From Sphingobacterium sp. xlx-96 (lineage in GTDB: Bacteria > Bacteroidota > Bacteroidia > Sphingobacteriales > Sphingobacteriaceae), in the NCBI RefSeq assembly GCF_011007365.1, contig NZ_WFKM01000007.1:1-64000 (forward strand): DNA of 64,000 nucleotides, written 5' to 3'. The notes beneath the pieces were generated by a model. It saw only the letters and a program-made list of their open reading frames with translations. It made no database searches and had not been told where the DNA came from. The translations under genes and the position numbers were made by a program. Each line of letters begins with the position of its first letter. Position 1 is the stretch's first letter. Below are positions 45,715 through 53,889 of this stretch, piece after piece.

Positions 45715-46629
45715 ATGAAAGCTAAAAGATATTTATATAATTTATTGGGACTAGCTGTGGTAGTGCAGTTAACAAGTTGTTCAAAAGAAGACAAACTTAT
45801 ACCGACAGCGGATGTCGGGGTTATGGAGTTGTTTCAGCCAGCTCCTGATGCAAATCCTTTAGAGAAGAGTATGTATCAAGAATATGGTGTATGGACTAGA
45901 TTAGATTACAAGGACTCAAGAGAGGTATACAATTCCTATTTAGGGCAGGATGAAACGAGCGCTCGTTTTCCTGCAGAAAAGGTAGACCCTAATCTTCGAG
46001 AAAGTACGTATATTTACATGAATACACTACTCTCTAATGTAAATAAGGAATTTTCTAGGAAATTGATGCCCAACGAAGTTTTTTTTGTCAAAACTTATGG
46101 GCACCCATTCTTTACACCCAAGTTTACAACCATAGGTCGTAATCGTCTAGTTGTTACTTGGCCTAATGCTATTTCTAAAATGCCGATTACAAATCCAGAA
46201 ACGCTATATTATACGGATGAGGCTTTGACAAGTGGTGTGTGGGATAAGTTAAGTGAATTGGTTGCGGCTCGATTGACAGAGGAGATAGAAGGTTTTGAGG
46301 AATTAGGTAAACCTTATGATGGAGGAACAGCTTTCCGCAAGATAAGGGATCAGTTTTTTGTAGATAGAGATCTACAAAAACGTAATAGAGACTGGAAGGC
46401 TTTGGCAGATGAAGGAGGTTATTTAGATCAATATTCTTCATTTTCTTTTCAAGCGGAGTATAAAGCGTGGTTGAAATTACTTCTTACCGAATCATTTGAA
46501 AATATAAATGCTCGATATTTGGAGGGAAATGCCATGCGTAAAGCAAAGTATGAACTGTTTGTGGCATACTTTGAACAGAACTATAATTGGGATATCCAGG
46601 CCGTAGGAAATAAATACCGAGCAAAGTAA
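45715..46629 (+). CDS. Lipoprotein of the SusC/D operon, metallohydrolase-like without HExxH
   Basis: ATG at 45715, one base after the SusD stop, starts MKAKRYLYNLLGLAVVVQLTSCSK with lipobox LTSC; the frame is open from 45637 inside SusD. 304 residues. Its position and the C-terminal layout (GYLDQYSSFSFQAEYKAWLKLLL...KYELFVAYFEQNYNWDIQAVG) recall the substrate-import-associated zinc metallohydrolase lipoproteins that follow SusC/D in Bacteroidota, but no HExxH is present where that family has one (here ETLYYTDEALTSGVWDKLSELV). It may be a catalytically dead binder or an unrelated lipoprotein. Followed by a hairpin. Confidence 0.6.
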   Translation: MKAKRYLYNLLGLAVVVQLTSCSKEDKLIPTADVGVMELFQPAPDANPLEKSMYQEYGVWTRLDYKDSREVYNSYLGQDETSARFPAEKVDPNLRESTYIYMNTLLSNVNKEFSRKLMPNEVFFVKTYGHPFFTPKFTTIGRNRLVVTWPNAISKMPITNPETLYYTDEALTSGVWDKLSELVAARLTEEIEGFEELGKPYDGGTAFRKIRDQFFVDRDLQKRNRDWKALADEGGYLDQYSSFSFQAEYKAWLKLLLTESFENINARYLEGNAMRKAKYELFVAYFEQNYNWDIQAVGNKYRAK

Positions 46630-46647
46630 TATCTTCTATAACAAATA

Positions 46648-46683
46648 AAGACTGGTAGGCAAATAGTGTCTGCCAGTTTATTT
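46648..46683 (+). terminator. Hairpin between the lipoprotein and TlpA genes
   Basis: ACTGGTAGGCA (46651-46661) pairs with TGTCTGCCAGT (46668-46678, with G-U pairs), followed by TTATTTT. May end or attenuate the SusC/D transcript. Confidence 0.6.
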
Positions 46684-46700
46684 TAAAGTTTTATAAGTAA

Positions 46701-47720
46701 ATGAGGAGTATAAGATTAGTAATTTTATTTATTGTGTTACCTTTTGCGGTGGTTTCGCAGACAACAGATAAGACCATTTTTGTTGGTAAGGTAGATCCTA
46801 AGTTCAACGGCACTAAGGTGTTTTTGTACAATAATATCACGGGTGATGGAGACACCAGCGTCGTAAAGGATGGTGCTTGGCGGATGGAGATTCCTTATAC
46901 TGTGCCCACTAGACATATGCTGGCATCAGAAGCCGAATCCAAAAAGCATGGCGGTTATGCGCCATTTGGAGTATTGGTCGAAGAGCCGGGGCTAGTGACA
47001 ATCGAAGGCGATTTGGAGTCTTTTTACATGTCGAAGGTGTCTGGTTCTAAAGCGCATGATGTACTGAATCAGTACTTTTCTAGATTGAAAGAGGAGCGTG
47101 GAAACGAATCGGCCATAATTGCAGAGGTGGTGGCAAAGAATACGGATTCTTTTGGGGCGGCTTTCTTGTTGGGTCGTTATGGCAAGGCGATGACTCCGGA
47201 AGATGCACTAAAAGCGTATGATGGACTTAGTTCTGCTGTTAAACAAACCTATTATGGTAAGTCTGCTGGCAACCAAATCAAAGGAGCTTTACTTTCTAAG
47301 GAAGGCGCCTTGGTCGAAGACTTTACCTTACAGAATGAAAAAGGGCAGCAATTGAGCTTTTCTTCGTTGAAAGGTAATTATGTGCTTTTAGATTTTTGGG
47401 CATCCTGGTGTGGACCTTGCATCGAGGAATTTAAAACGTTAAAAGAAGTATACGCTAAATATAAAGGCAAGGTGCCTTTTGAGATCCTCAGTATATCGAC
47501 GGATAAGAGCGAAGCAGCTTGGAAGAATGCGTTGAAGAATCAGGAATTGCCTTGGGTACAGATGCACGATATCACAGGAGATGGCGCTATCGCAGTTAGT
47601 AGATTTGCGGTAACGGCATTGCCTACTACATTTTTAATCGATCCCCAGGGAAAGATTGTAGCAAAAAACTTACGTGGTAAAGAGTTGGAATCTTACTTGG
47701 TGAAGCTGTTTGGAAACTAA
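46701..47720 (+). CDS. TlpA-like thiol-disulfide oxidoreductase
   Basis: 339 residues. Signal peptide MRSIRLVILFIVLPFAVVS, an N-terminal DUF4369-like domain (about 22-125), a helical linker, and a thioredoxin fold (about 205-339) with active site WCGPC at 236-240 and the cis-Pro region ALPTTFLID. Periplasmic reductase, commonly placed after SusC/D genes of peptide-type import loci. Separated from the preceding lipoprotein gene by a hairpin; ends in its own terminator. Confidence 0.92.
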   Translation: MRSIRLVILFIVLPFAVVSQTTDKTIFVGKVDPKFNGTKVFLYNNITGDGDTSVVKDGAWRMEIPYTVPTRHMLASEAESKKHGGYAPFGVLVEEPGLVTIEGDLESFYMSKVSGSKAHDVLNQYFSRLKEERGNESAIIAEVVAKNTDSFGAAFLLGRYGKAMTPEDALKAYDGLSSAVKQTYYGKSAGNQIKGALLSKEGALVEDFTLQNEKGQQLSFSSLKGNYVLLDFWASWCGPCIEEFKTLKEVYAKYKGKVPFEILSISTDKSEAAWKNALKNQELPWVQMHDITGDGAIAVSRFAVTALPTTFLIDPQGKIVAKNLRGKELESYLVKLFGN

Positions 47721-47772
47721 GAAGAATTACAGCTATAGCTGTTAAAGACCTGTATTTACAGTTAGTGTGTAT

Positions 47773-47808
47773 AAACCGTTGATGATTGATTTCATCAGCG
47801 GTTTTTTT
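47773..47808 (+). terminator. Terminator after the TlpA gene
   Basis: AAACCGTTGATGA (47773-47785) pairs with TCATCAGCGGTTT (47792-47804), one G-U pair, followed by TTTT. Confidence 0.88.
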
Positions 47809-47928
47809 ATTTTTTAATGATCTTCATGGCAAAATTGTTTTCATTATTTTTCGATCTCCTTGGTTTTTCTTATACTTGACATCTGAATTTACACTAACTC
47901 ATCTAAATACGGATAAACCCATCGCATT

Positions 47929-48507
47929 TTGAAAAGGGAAGATCTTGAAATGGTACAGGCGATCAACGATGCTGATCCCAATGCTTTTAAGAAGCTATTC
48001 GACGGTTATTGGAAAAAGGTGTACCGTACAGCTCTTCAAAAACTACCCCGCGAAGAGGATGCCTCTGATATAACTCAAGACGTGTTTTATATCATCTGGA
48101 AGAATCGTGGTTATTGGCATGTAAAGACGAATATAGAGGCTTATCTATTGTCTATGTTGCGACATAAAATATATGATTTTTACGCGCGACGGGATAGATT
48201 GCCTATTTTTGTTCCTCTTAACGAGCAGGAAGAATATTGGGATTATAGTTTCCGCGAAGGCGAACACGATGACTTTTCGGAAGAAAATCAATTGATAAAA
48301 CAGGAAATTGACGCTATGCCGGAAAAGATGCGCGAAATATTTGTGTTAAGCCGTTTTGAAAATCTCTCTGCCCAACAGATAGCAGACAAACTCGGAATCT
48401 CTGTACAAACTGTGCGTAACCAAATCTCGTCCGCCCTAAAGCGATTCAAAATTAGATTTGGAGATAAGACTACCTGGTTATTGTTTTTGTTTTTTATTAA
48501 GTTTTAA
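47929..48507 (+). CDS. ECF RNA polymerase sigma factor, no adjacent FecR
   Basis: 192 residues from a TTG; an ATG at 47950 (MVQAINDADPNAFKKLFDGYWKKVY) is the likelier start, giving 185. Region 2: RTALQKLPREEDASDITQDVFYIIWKN; region 4: MPEKMREIFVLSRFENLSAQQIADKLGISVQTVRNQISSALKRFK; hydrophobic tail TTWLLFLFFIKF. No FecR follows: the next element is a dispersed repeat starting five bases after the stop. The nearby SusC at 50727 lacks an STN domain. It may have lost its anti-sigma partner or act on distant genes. Confidence 0.88.
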   Translation: MKREDLEMVQAINDADPNAFKKLFDGYWKKVYRTALQKLPREEDASDITQDVFYIIWKNRGYWHVKTNIEAYLLSMLRHKIYDFYARRDRLPIFVPLNEQEEYWDYSFREGEHDDFSEENQLIKQEIDAMPEKMREIFVLSRFENLSAQQIADKLGISVQTVRNQISSALKRFKIRFGDKTTWLLFLFFIKF

Positions 48508-48511
48508 AAAG

Positions 48512-48660
48512 GTCGCTCAAGCCGCGACTGGCTTACACTTTTGTCTTCCCAAAAGTGTACAAAAGCGTGTCACTGTGTCGGCTTGCCACAATGTGCCTCC
48601 ATTCTTGCAATTGGCAACCCGTCAAGGTGACATTGGCGAGAATGTAAAGTAAATGCTTAT
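48512..48660 (-). repeat. Dispersed intergenic element, copy 3 (right part only)
   Basis: The reverse complement aligns with 34190-34340: shared GACACGCTTTTGT, AAGCCAGTCG and GGCTTGAG. Stems ACACTTTT/AAAAGTGT and AAGCC/GGCTT are kept although bases differ from copy 1, which suggests structure is conserved. It touches the end of the sigma gene. Confidence 0.7.
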
Positions 48661-48693
48661 GGATGGCGCTAAACCGATCACTTAAAATACAAT

Positions 48694-49191
48694 TTGATAG
48701 TGCACGATTTTAATAAACCACCGTTTTTAATAAGGCATGAAACACCATACCCTTCGGTGACTACGGAGTTTACGGGTAAAACGGCTTGGGTGAGGTTTGC
48801 TAATTTTCTTTACGAAAGTGCTGGAGCTCCTACTTCTCTGAAACTGCAATATCAGTTTCAGTATGTTGTGGATAATGAAACAGGTGAAAAAAGTCCCTGG
48901 GCGAATATAGGTAAACCGGTAGCCTTTGGTGAGGTAACGGGATGGGAACCCGTGACTGTGAACAAAACAGTTGAAATATCATCAGGTACAGCGCGTATCG
49001 ACTATCGTATCCGTTTGATTGGTTCCGATGGTTCCGATCAAGGCAGTTTGATTGTGCGGAATAGTGCAGGAAAGATGGTTGATTATTCAGATTGGTGGAA
49101 TGCAGCTATTGGTCGTGTATATATGCATACATTGGCTGGGAATAGAGTGGCTACACCAATAGCATCGGTCAAGCAGGGGACGGCATTGTAG
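48694..49191 (+). CDS. Hypothetical protein without a clear start
   Basis: An open frame from 48673 with no ATG; TTG at 48694 or GTG at 48700 would give about 165 residues (…HDFNKPPFLIRHETPYPSVTTEFTGKTAWVRFANF...). Beta-rich and polar with a GSDGSDQGS loop, no signal peptide. Not recognised. The absence of an ATG beside a dispersed repeat suggests the 5' end may have been replaced by the element. A terminator follows, so the 3' end is intact. Confidence 0.5.
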   Translation: MIVHDFNKPPFLIRHETPYPSVTTEFTGKTAWVRFANFLYESAGAPTSLKLQYQFQYVVDNETGEKSPWANIGKPVAFGEVTGWEPVTVNKTVEISSGTARIDYRIRLIGSDGSDQGSLIVRNSAGKMVDYSDWWNAAIGRVYMHTLAGNRVATPIASVKQGTAL

Positions 49192-49216
49192 ATTGGAACT
49201 TTTTGTAAGATAACTG

Positions 49217-49244
49217 GGAGGTGCAGCATTGTGCCTCCTTTTTT
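49217..49244 (+). terminator. Terminator after the hypothetical ORF
   Basis: GGAGG (49217-49221 region) pairs with CCTCC near 49234-49238, followed by six T. Confidence 0.7.
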
Positions 49245-49254
49245 GTTTCTCAAT

Positions 49255-50037
49255 TTAACTTAAAAATTTCTCCAGCAGAGAAGCGATAAAGACATCTTCT
49301 TGATCACCAGCTTGGACTGTCGTGATCTCTCCAATATATTCGCCGTGCCCACCGGGAATAATAGCTATTCTGCAATCTTGGATAATCCTTGACATAGCTA
49401 CGATATGTTCGGGAGTAGCAACGTCGCTATCGCCATTCACAAGAAGCACTGGTCAGGCTATAGCTCTGAATTGTTCATCAGGCAAATCCTTCAATCTCTT
49501 GATCCGTTCTCCGCATTTTTCGTATAGATTCATCAGTTTTTTTGGATCGGGTGTAGCCGCTAAAAAGGCATCTTTATAGGCTTGGGGCATCTGTTCGAAG
49601 GTTCCATTATTAATGAATTCCCAGAATTGGGAAAATGCTCCATCGCGTTTTAATAGGGGCGATCCGGCTATTATTTTACTGCAGCATTGCGGATGACGGG
49701 TAGCAAGTAGCAGAGCCGTATTTGCCCCATTGCTAAAGCCGAAAATATCAGCTTTAGTTATATTTAGATATTGTAATAGAGTGGCAACACCGTCTGCATC
49801 CTGTTCAAATGAAATCGGTCCTTCCCGATCGGAAGTATGGCCACGGGCCTGGAGTTCTACAGTGATAACTTTTCTGGATTTGCTGAGAGTACTTATCACG
49901 TGGCCAAAAGTGGTTTGTATGGTAGAACCTCCGCCATGCCGCAATACCAGAGGGATGCCGGTAGGTGAACCATATACTTCGTAGTACATGCTGATGCCAT
50001 TGATATAGGCATAATTTCCATTTTCAGCCGTGTTCAT
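49255..50037 (-). pseudogene. Alpha/beta hydrolase gene with an in-frame stop
   Basis: ATG at 50035-50037 opens MNTAENGNYAYINGISMYYEVYG, then the oxyanion-type LRHGGGST, nucleophile GFSNGA, and, past a TGA at 49453-49455 (after DEQFRAIA), the same frame continues PVLLVNGDSDVATPEH with the acid Asp and GGHGEYI with the catalytic His, ending at 49255. The stop replaces what is usually a Ser/Ala/Trp before PVLLVNGD. All triad elements exist, so one base change inactivated a recent gene, or it is a sequence error. Confidence 0.88.
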
Positions 50038-50120
50038 CGTTAGTGATTAAGAATTATTCATGGTGTTATAAAGATAATAATTTCTTTTTATTGGTGTGAT
50101 ATGCTGTTCTTTTTTGGTTT

Positions 50121-50275
50121 TTGAATGTCCTTTTGATCTGAACGATTATACTGGTGAGTCATTTGATTAATCGTTTAGCCTTTTTGATACATCTTGTGTT
50201 TTTTGATTCATCGTGCGCTACAGTTACATTATCGTATGTCTCACTTGATAAATAGGTTGTACCATTTGATTTATC
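50121..50275. promoter_or_regulatory. Array of TTGATnnATC boxes at 21-bp spacing
   Basis: Boxes: TTGATTAATC 50163, TTGATACATC 50184, TTGATTCATC 50203, TTACATTATC 50224, TTGATAAATA 50245, TTGATTTATC 50266; weaker TTGAATGTCC at 50121 and ACGATTATAC at 50142 keep the 21-bp step. The core GATnnATC is palindromic. 21 bp equals two helical turns, so all boxes face one side of the DNA, as expected for cooperative protein binding. Lies between the broken hydrolase gene and the SusC at 50727. Confidence 0.7.
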
Positions 50276-50726
50276 AAGTGTAGCAGTTTTTCTGTTTAAA
50301 AATTGATAAGATTTTTAAGAATTTCTTGTCCCTCGCGGGAAGCTGGTGCGAAGCAATCCGGAACAAGGTATAGCCGAGATATTGACGACGCAGGATAAGT
50401 CCAATCTTCGGGTAGAAAAATCTTCAGGAGTATTAACTCTAAAACACATCGGTTAGAAAGAGCAAAGTGTTGCCTGTGAAAATACTGAGAGAGTTCTTCA
50501 AGCGGAGTTGGTCGCCTTGGTGGATAAGCTGTTGAAGGCAGGTGTAATATCTGAAATGGGATAGATTTCTTTGACCATATAGTTGTTGTTTGTTTGGTTT
50601 TAAAAATAATAGTGCAAAAAAACGCAAACTCCTTTTTTTTTTCGTAGACTTGTCTTAACTAAATTATTGGTGTACAATAGCCATTATTAGAACTAAACAC
50701 AATTTTTAAAACAAACTATCAAACAC
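50276..50726. other. Intergenic stretch upstream of the second SusC
   Basis: Contains no convincing gene; a short plus-strand frame near 50467-50562 ends ALVDKLLKAGVISEMG and could be a gene fragment. GTGCAAAAAAACGCAAAC at 50612-50629 is the reverse of the TGCGTTTTTT motif seen before namZ. The SusC promoter is likely in 50640-50720. Confidence 0.45.
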
Positions 50727-53700
50727 ATGAAAAGAAGATTTTTACTTACTTTTTTCGGGATGTGTCTCTATGCATCCTGTTTGATGGCTCAGCAAAAGGC
50801 AGTTACTGGTAAGGTTACTTCATCCGATGGAAGCGGATTAGGTAGCGTGACAGTTATTGTTAAAGGTACGATGCGTTCGGTACAAACGAATGCCGACGGA
50901 TCTTTCTCTATCCAAGCTGCGCCAGGCGAAACATTGATCTTTAGAGCGGTTGGCTCTGGAGAAACCTCACAAGTTGTAGGTTCAGGCAATGTCTACAATA
51001 TCAAATTGAGCGGTTCAGAAGAAGTGATCGATGAGGTAGTGGTGACGGCTCTGGGTATTAAGAAAGAGAAAAAGGCTCTTGGCTATGCCGTACAAGATAT
51101 CAAGGCGGATGAGTTGATGAAGAATAAGAGTGCCAATGTTATCAATTCGTTAGCAGGAAAAATTGCAGGTGTGAATGTAACGCAGACGTCTGGATCAGCA
51201 GGCGCCGGCGCTCAGATTATTTTACGTGGTGGTACCTCTTTAGAACGGGATAATCAGCCTCTTTTTGTTGTTGATGGGGTTATTTACGATAACTCGACGG
51301 TTATAGGCGGAAACAGTGCTTTTGATGGAGCTCAGGCTACATCGACATCGAATAGCAACCGTATTATGGACGTTAACCCGGAAGATATCGAGAATGTGTC
51401 TGTCTTGAAAGGGCCTGCCGCCGCTGCCCTCTATGGATCTCGAGCTGCTGCCGGTGCTATATTAATTACAACAAAGAAAGGTCGAGAAGGGCGTGCTGAG
51501 TTAAGTTTTTCCTCACGTGCGTCGAATAACTGGGTGAATCGATTGCCTGAACAGCAAGATAAATATAAAAGGGGATACTATAATGCGGCTGGCGCATTAG
51601 ATACGTACACTACGCAGTCTTGGGGTGAAAAATTCGGCGGTAATGATGTAATGTACAATAATATTGAGGATTTTTTTCAAAATTCTACAATTTACGATAA
51701 TAACGTAAGCCTTTCTGGAGGAAATGCGAACAGTACGTTTTATTTATCAGCTTCTAGGTTTGATCAAAAAGGTATTATACCTCAGACTGCATATGATAAA
51801 TCTACCTTCAGGTTCAATGGTGATCAGAAGTATGGCCGCTTAACTTTAGGAGCAAATGTGGCGTACTCTTTGGCAAATACAGATAAAACTCTTACGTCTG
51901 CGGGTTTATACAATTCCGGCGGATCAGGCGCTATGAGTTCGGTTTATAGATGGTCCCGAAATGATGATATGACAAAATATCTTAACGATGATGGGTCAAA
52001 GTATAGAATTTTTCAGGGGCTACAGGATCTGCAAGACGATATAGAGAACCCATATTGGACAATTAATAGAAACAAGCTGGGGGATGCTACTGAGCGTATT
52101 ACTGGAAGTCTTAATGCGAATGTGAGGGTATTCGACTGGTGGAATCTAACTTACCGAGTTGGAATGGATAGCTATTTAACTAAAAATTCTACTGTTATCG
52201 GACGAGAAGGTGCCGTTAAAGAGCTTTGGCAGAATGGGATGATGTCCGAAAGTGATTATAAGTTTAATTACTGGTCTTCTAATCTTATGTCCAACTTTGA
52301 AAAAAAGGTTGGGGATTTTGATTTGGGAGCTTTGGTCGGTTTCTTTTCAGAACAAACTAAAACAACCAACAACCGTAGAATGGGATATGACTTTTTAGTC
52401 GAAGACTTCTATAGTTTTGAAAATATTATTGATGCGAATGAGATTTTAAGCGTCACGAATTACAAAAAACGCCTGTATGGCCTATATGGAGAGTTACGAG
52501 CTGGCTACAAAAATATGTTATTCTTGACTGCTACAGGACGTAATGATTGGACTTCTACATTACCGGTAGCTAATCGATCTTACTTCTATCCATCTGTGGG
52601 AGGAAGTTTTGTGTTTACTGAATTACTGAAGGATGTCTCCTGGTTAAATTTCGGTAAGTTGCGGGCTTCTTGGGCTCGAGTGGGGAAAGATGCGGAGCCT
52701 TATGTAACAAATACTTATTTGTGGTCTCCTAAAGAGATGTTAGGCGGATTAATCGGTGTGGGAAACAACTGGCAGAGAGGTAATCCTTACTTAAAGCCTG
52801 AAAATACGACATCCTTTGAGGTGGGGGCTGAACTAAGATTCTTTAATGGACGTTTAGGTCTGGATTATGCATATTATACGAACAACTCTTATAATCAGAT
52901 TTTGTCGCCTAGATTAGGGCAATCCACTGGTTATATTTTTGTGTCTGTGAATGCGGGAGATATTTATAATAAGGGAATGGAATTGTCTTTGACGGGTAAA
53001 CCAATCGTAAAAGAAGGGTTTACTTGGGAGTCTATGATCAATATGTCTAAAAATAAAGGGACTGTCGATAATCTATTAAAAGGAGTTGATATTCTTTATG
53101 TTACGGATGTACAAGTTGGTAATGCTAAGGCTGCATCTTTCAATGGAGGTGATTTTATGGCTATTTCTGGTTCCAAATGGTCGAGAACCCCTGAAGGTAA
53201 GGTGATATTGGATGCGAATACAGGAATGCCGACCAGTGATAATTTAGCAACTTATAATATCGGAAACAGAGAGCCAAAATTGACAGGAGGTTTTAATAAT
53301 AGTTTACAGTACAAAAATATTAATTTTTCATTCTTGTTTGATTTTAGGATCGGTGGTGATATTTACAACGGAACGGATTATTTTATGACTGTTAACGGTA
53401 TGAGTAAACGATCTATGGAGCGCGAGTCAATTACGTTGGATGGAGTCGTAAATACAGGTACAGCCACGGCACCTGTATATCAAGATAAATCTGTTACATT
53501 CGAAGCAGATCAAACTTATGATGTAAAAGGAGTACAAACCAGCGGAAGAAAGATTATACAAGATTACTGGTCGGATTTTTATACTAGGGAAAGTGCAAAC
53601 TTTATGACAAATACGAACTGGTTGCGTTTAAGATCGGTCTCATTATCGTATAATTTTGCCAATGAGTTGTTAAGAAGCGTAGGTTTATCAAAAGTTGTTA

Positions 53701-53879
53701 AAGGTGCTACAGCGACGTTAACGGGGACAAATTTATGGTTATTAACAAATTATAAAGGTATGGATCCCGAAACTTCTGCTGCCGGTTCTGGAGTTGTGGG
53801 CTCTAGTTCTGTCGGTATCGATTACAACGGTGTGCCAAGTACTGCTGGTGTTGCATTTGGTGTTAATTTAAAATTCTAA
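50727..53879 (+). CDS. SusC/RagA family outer membrane transporter (no STN)
   Basis: 1050 residues. Signal peptide ends near Ala22 (SCLMAQQ). The carboxypeptidase-regulatory-like domain (about 23-95, AVTGKVTSSDGSGLGSVTVIVKGTMRSVQTNADGSFSI) is followed by the SusC signature near VVVTALGIKKEKKALGYAVQ, the plug (IRGG-like ILRGGTSLERDNQPLFVVDGVIYDN) and the barrel ending GVNLKF. Without an STN domain it is not expected to signal through FecR. It pairs with the SusD-like gene 10 bp downstream. Substrate unknown; a terminator separates the pair from the later NamZ unit. Confidence 0.93.
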   Translation: MKRRFLLTFFGMCLYASCLMAQQKAVTGKVTSSDGSGLGSVTVIVKGTMRSVQTNADGSFSIQAAPGETLIFRAVGSGETSQVVGSGNVYNIKLSGSEEVIDEVVVTALGIKKEKKALGYAVQDIKADELMKNKSANVINSLAGKIAGVNVTQTSGSAGAGAQIILRGGTSLERDNQPLFVVDGVIYDNSTVIGGNSAFDGAQATSTSNSNRIMDVNPEDIENVSVLKGPAAAALYGSRAAAGAILITTKKGREGRAELSFSSRASNNWVNRLPEQQDKYKRGYYNAAGALDTYTTQSWGEKFGGNDVMYNNIEDFFQNSTIYDNNVSLSGGNANSTFYLSASRFDQKGIIPQTAYDKSTFRFNGDQKYGRLTLGANVAYSLANTDKTLTSAGLYNSGGSGAMSSVYRWSRNDDMTKYLNDDGSKYRIFQGLQDLQDDIENPYWTINRNKLGDATERITGSLNANVRVFDWWNLTYRVGMDSYLTKNSTVIGREGAVKELWQNGMMSESDYKFNYWSSNLMSNFEKKVGDFDLGALVGFFSEQTKTTNNRRMGYDFLVEDFYSFENIIDANEILSVTNYKKRLYGLYGELRAGYKNMLFLTATGRNDWTSTLPVANRSYFYPSVGGSFVFTELLKDVSWLNFGKLRASWARVGKDAEPYVTNTYLWSPKEMLGGLIGVGNNWQRGNPYLKPENTTSFEVGAELRFFNGRLGLDYAYYTNNSYNQILSPRLGQSTGYIFVSVNAGDIYNKGMELSLTGKPIVKEGFTWESMINMSKNKGTVDNLLKGVDILYVTDVQVGNAKAASFNGGDFMAISGSKWSRTPEGKVILDANTGMPTSDNLATYNIGNREPKLTGGFNNSLQYKNINFSFLFDFRIGGDIYNGTDYFMTVNGMSKRSMERESITLDGVVNTGTATAPVYQDKSVTFEADQTYDVKGVQTSGRKIIQDYWSDFYTRESANFMTNTNWLRLRSVSLSYNFANELLRSVGLSKVVKGATATLTGTNLWLLTNYKGMDPETSAAGSGVVGSSSVGIDYNGVPSTAGVAFGVNLKF

Positions 53880-53889
53880 GTTGAGAGTC

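Noticed and set aside
50121..50275. Possible CRISPR-like repeat
   Set aside because: Boxes are 10 bp with 9-11 bp gaps, too short for repeat-spacer units.
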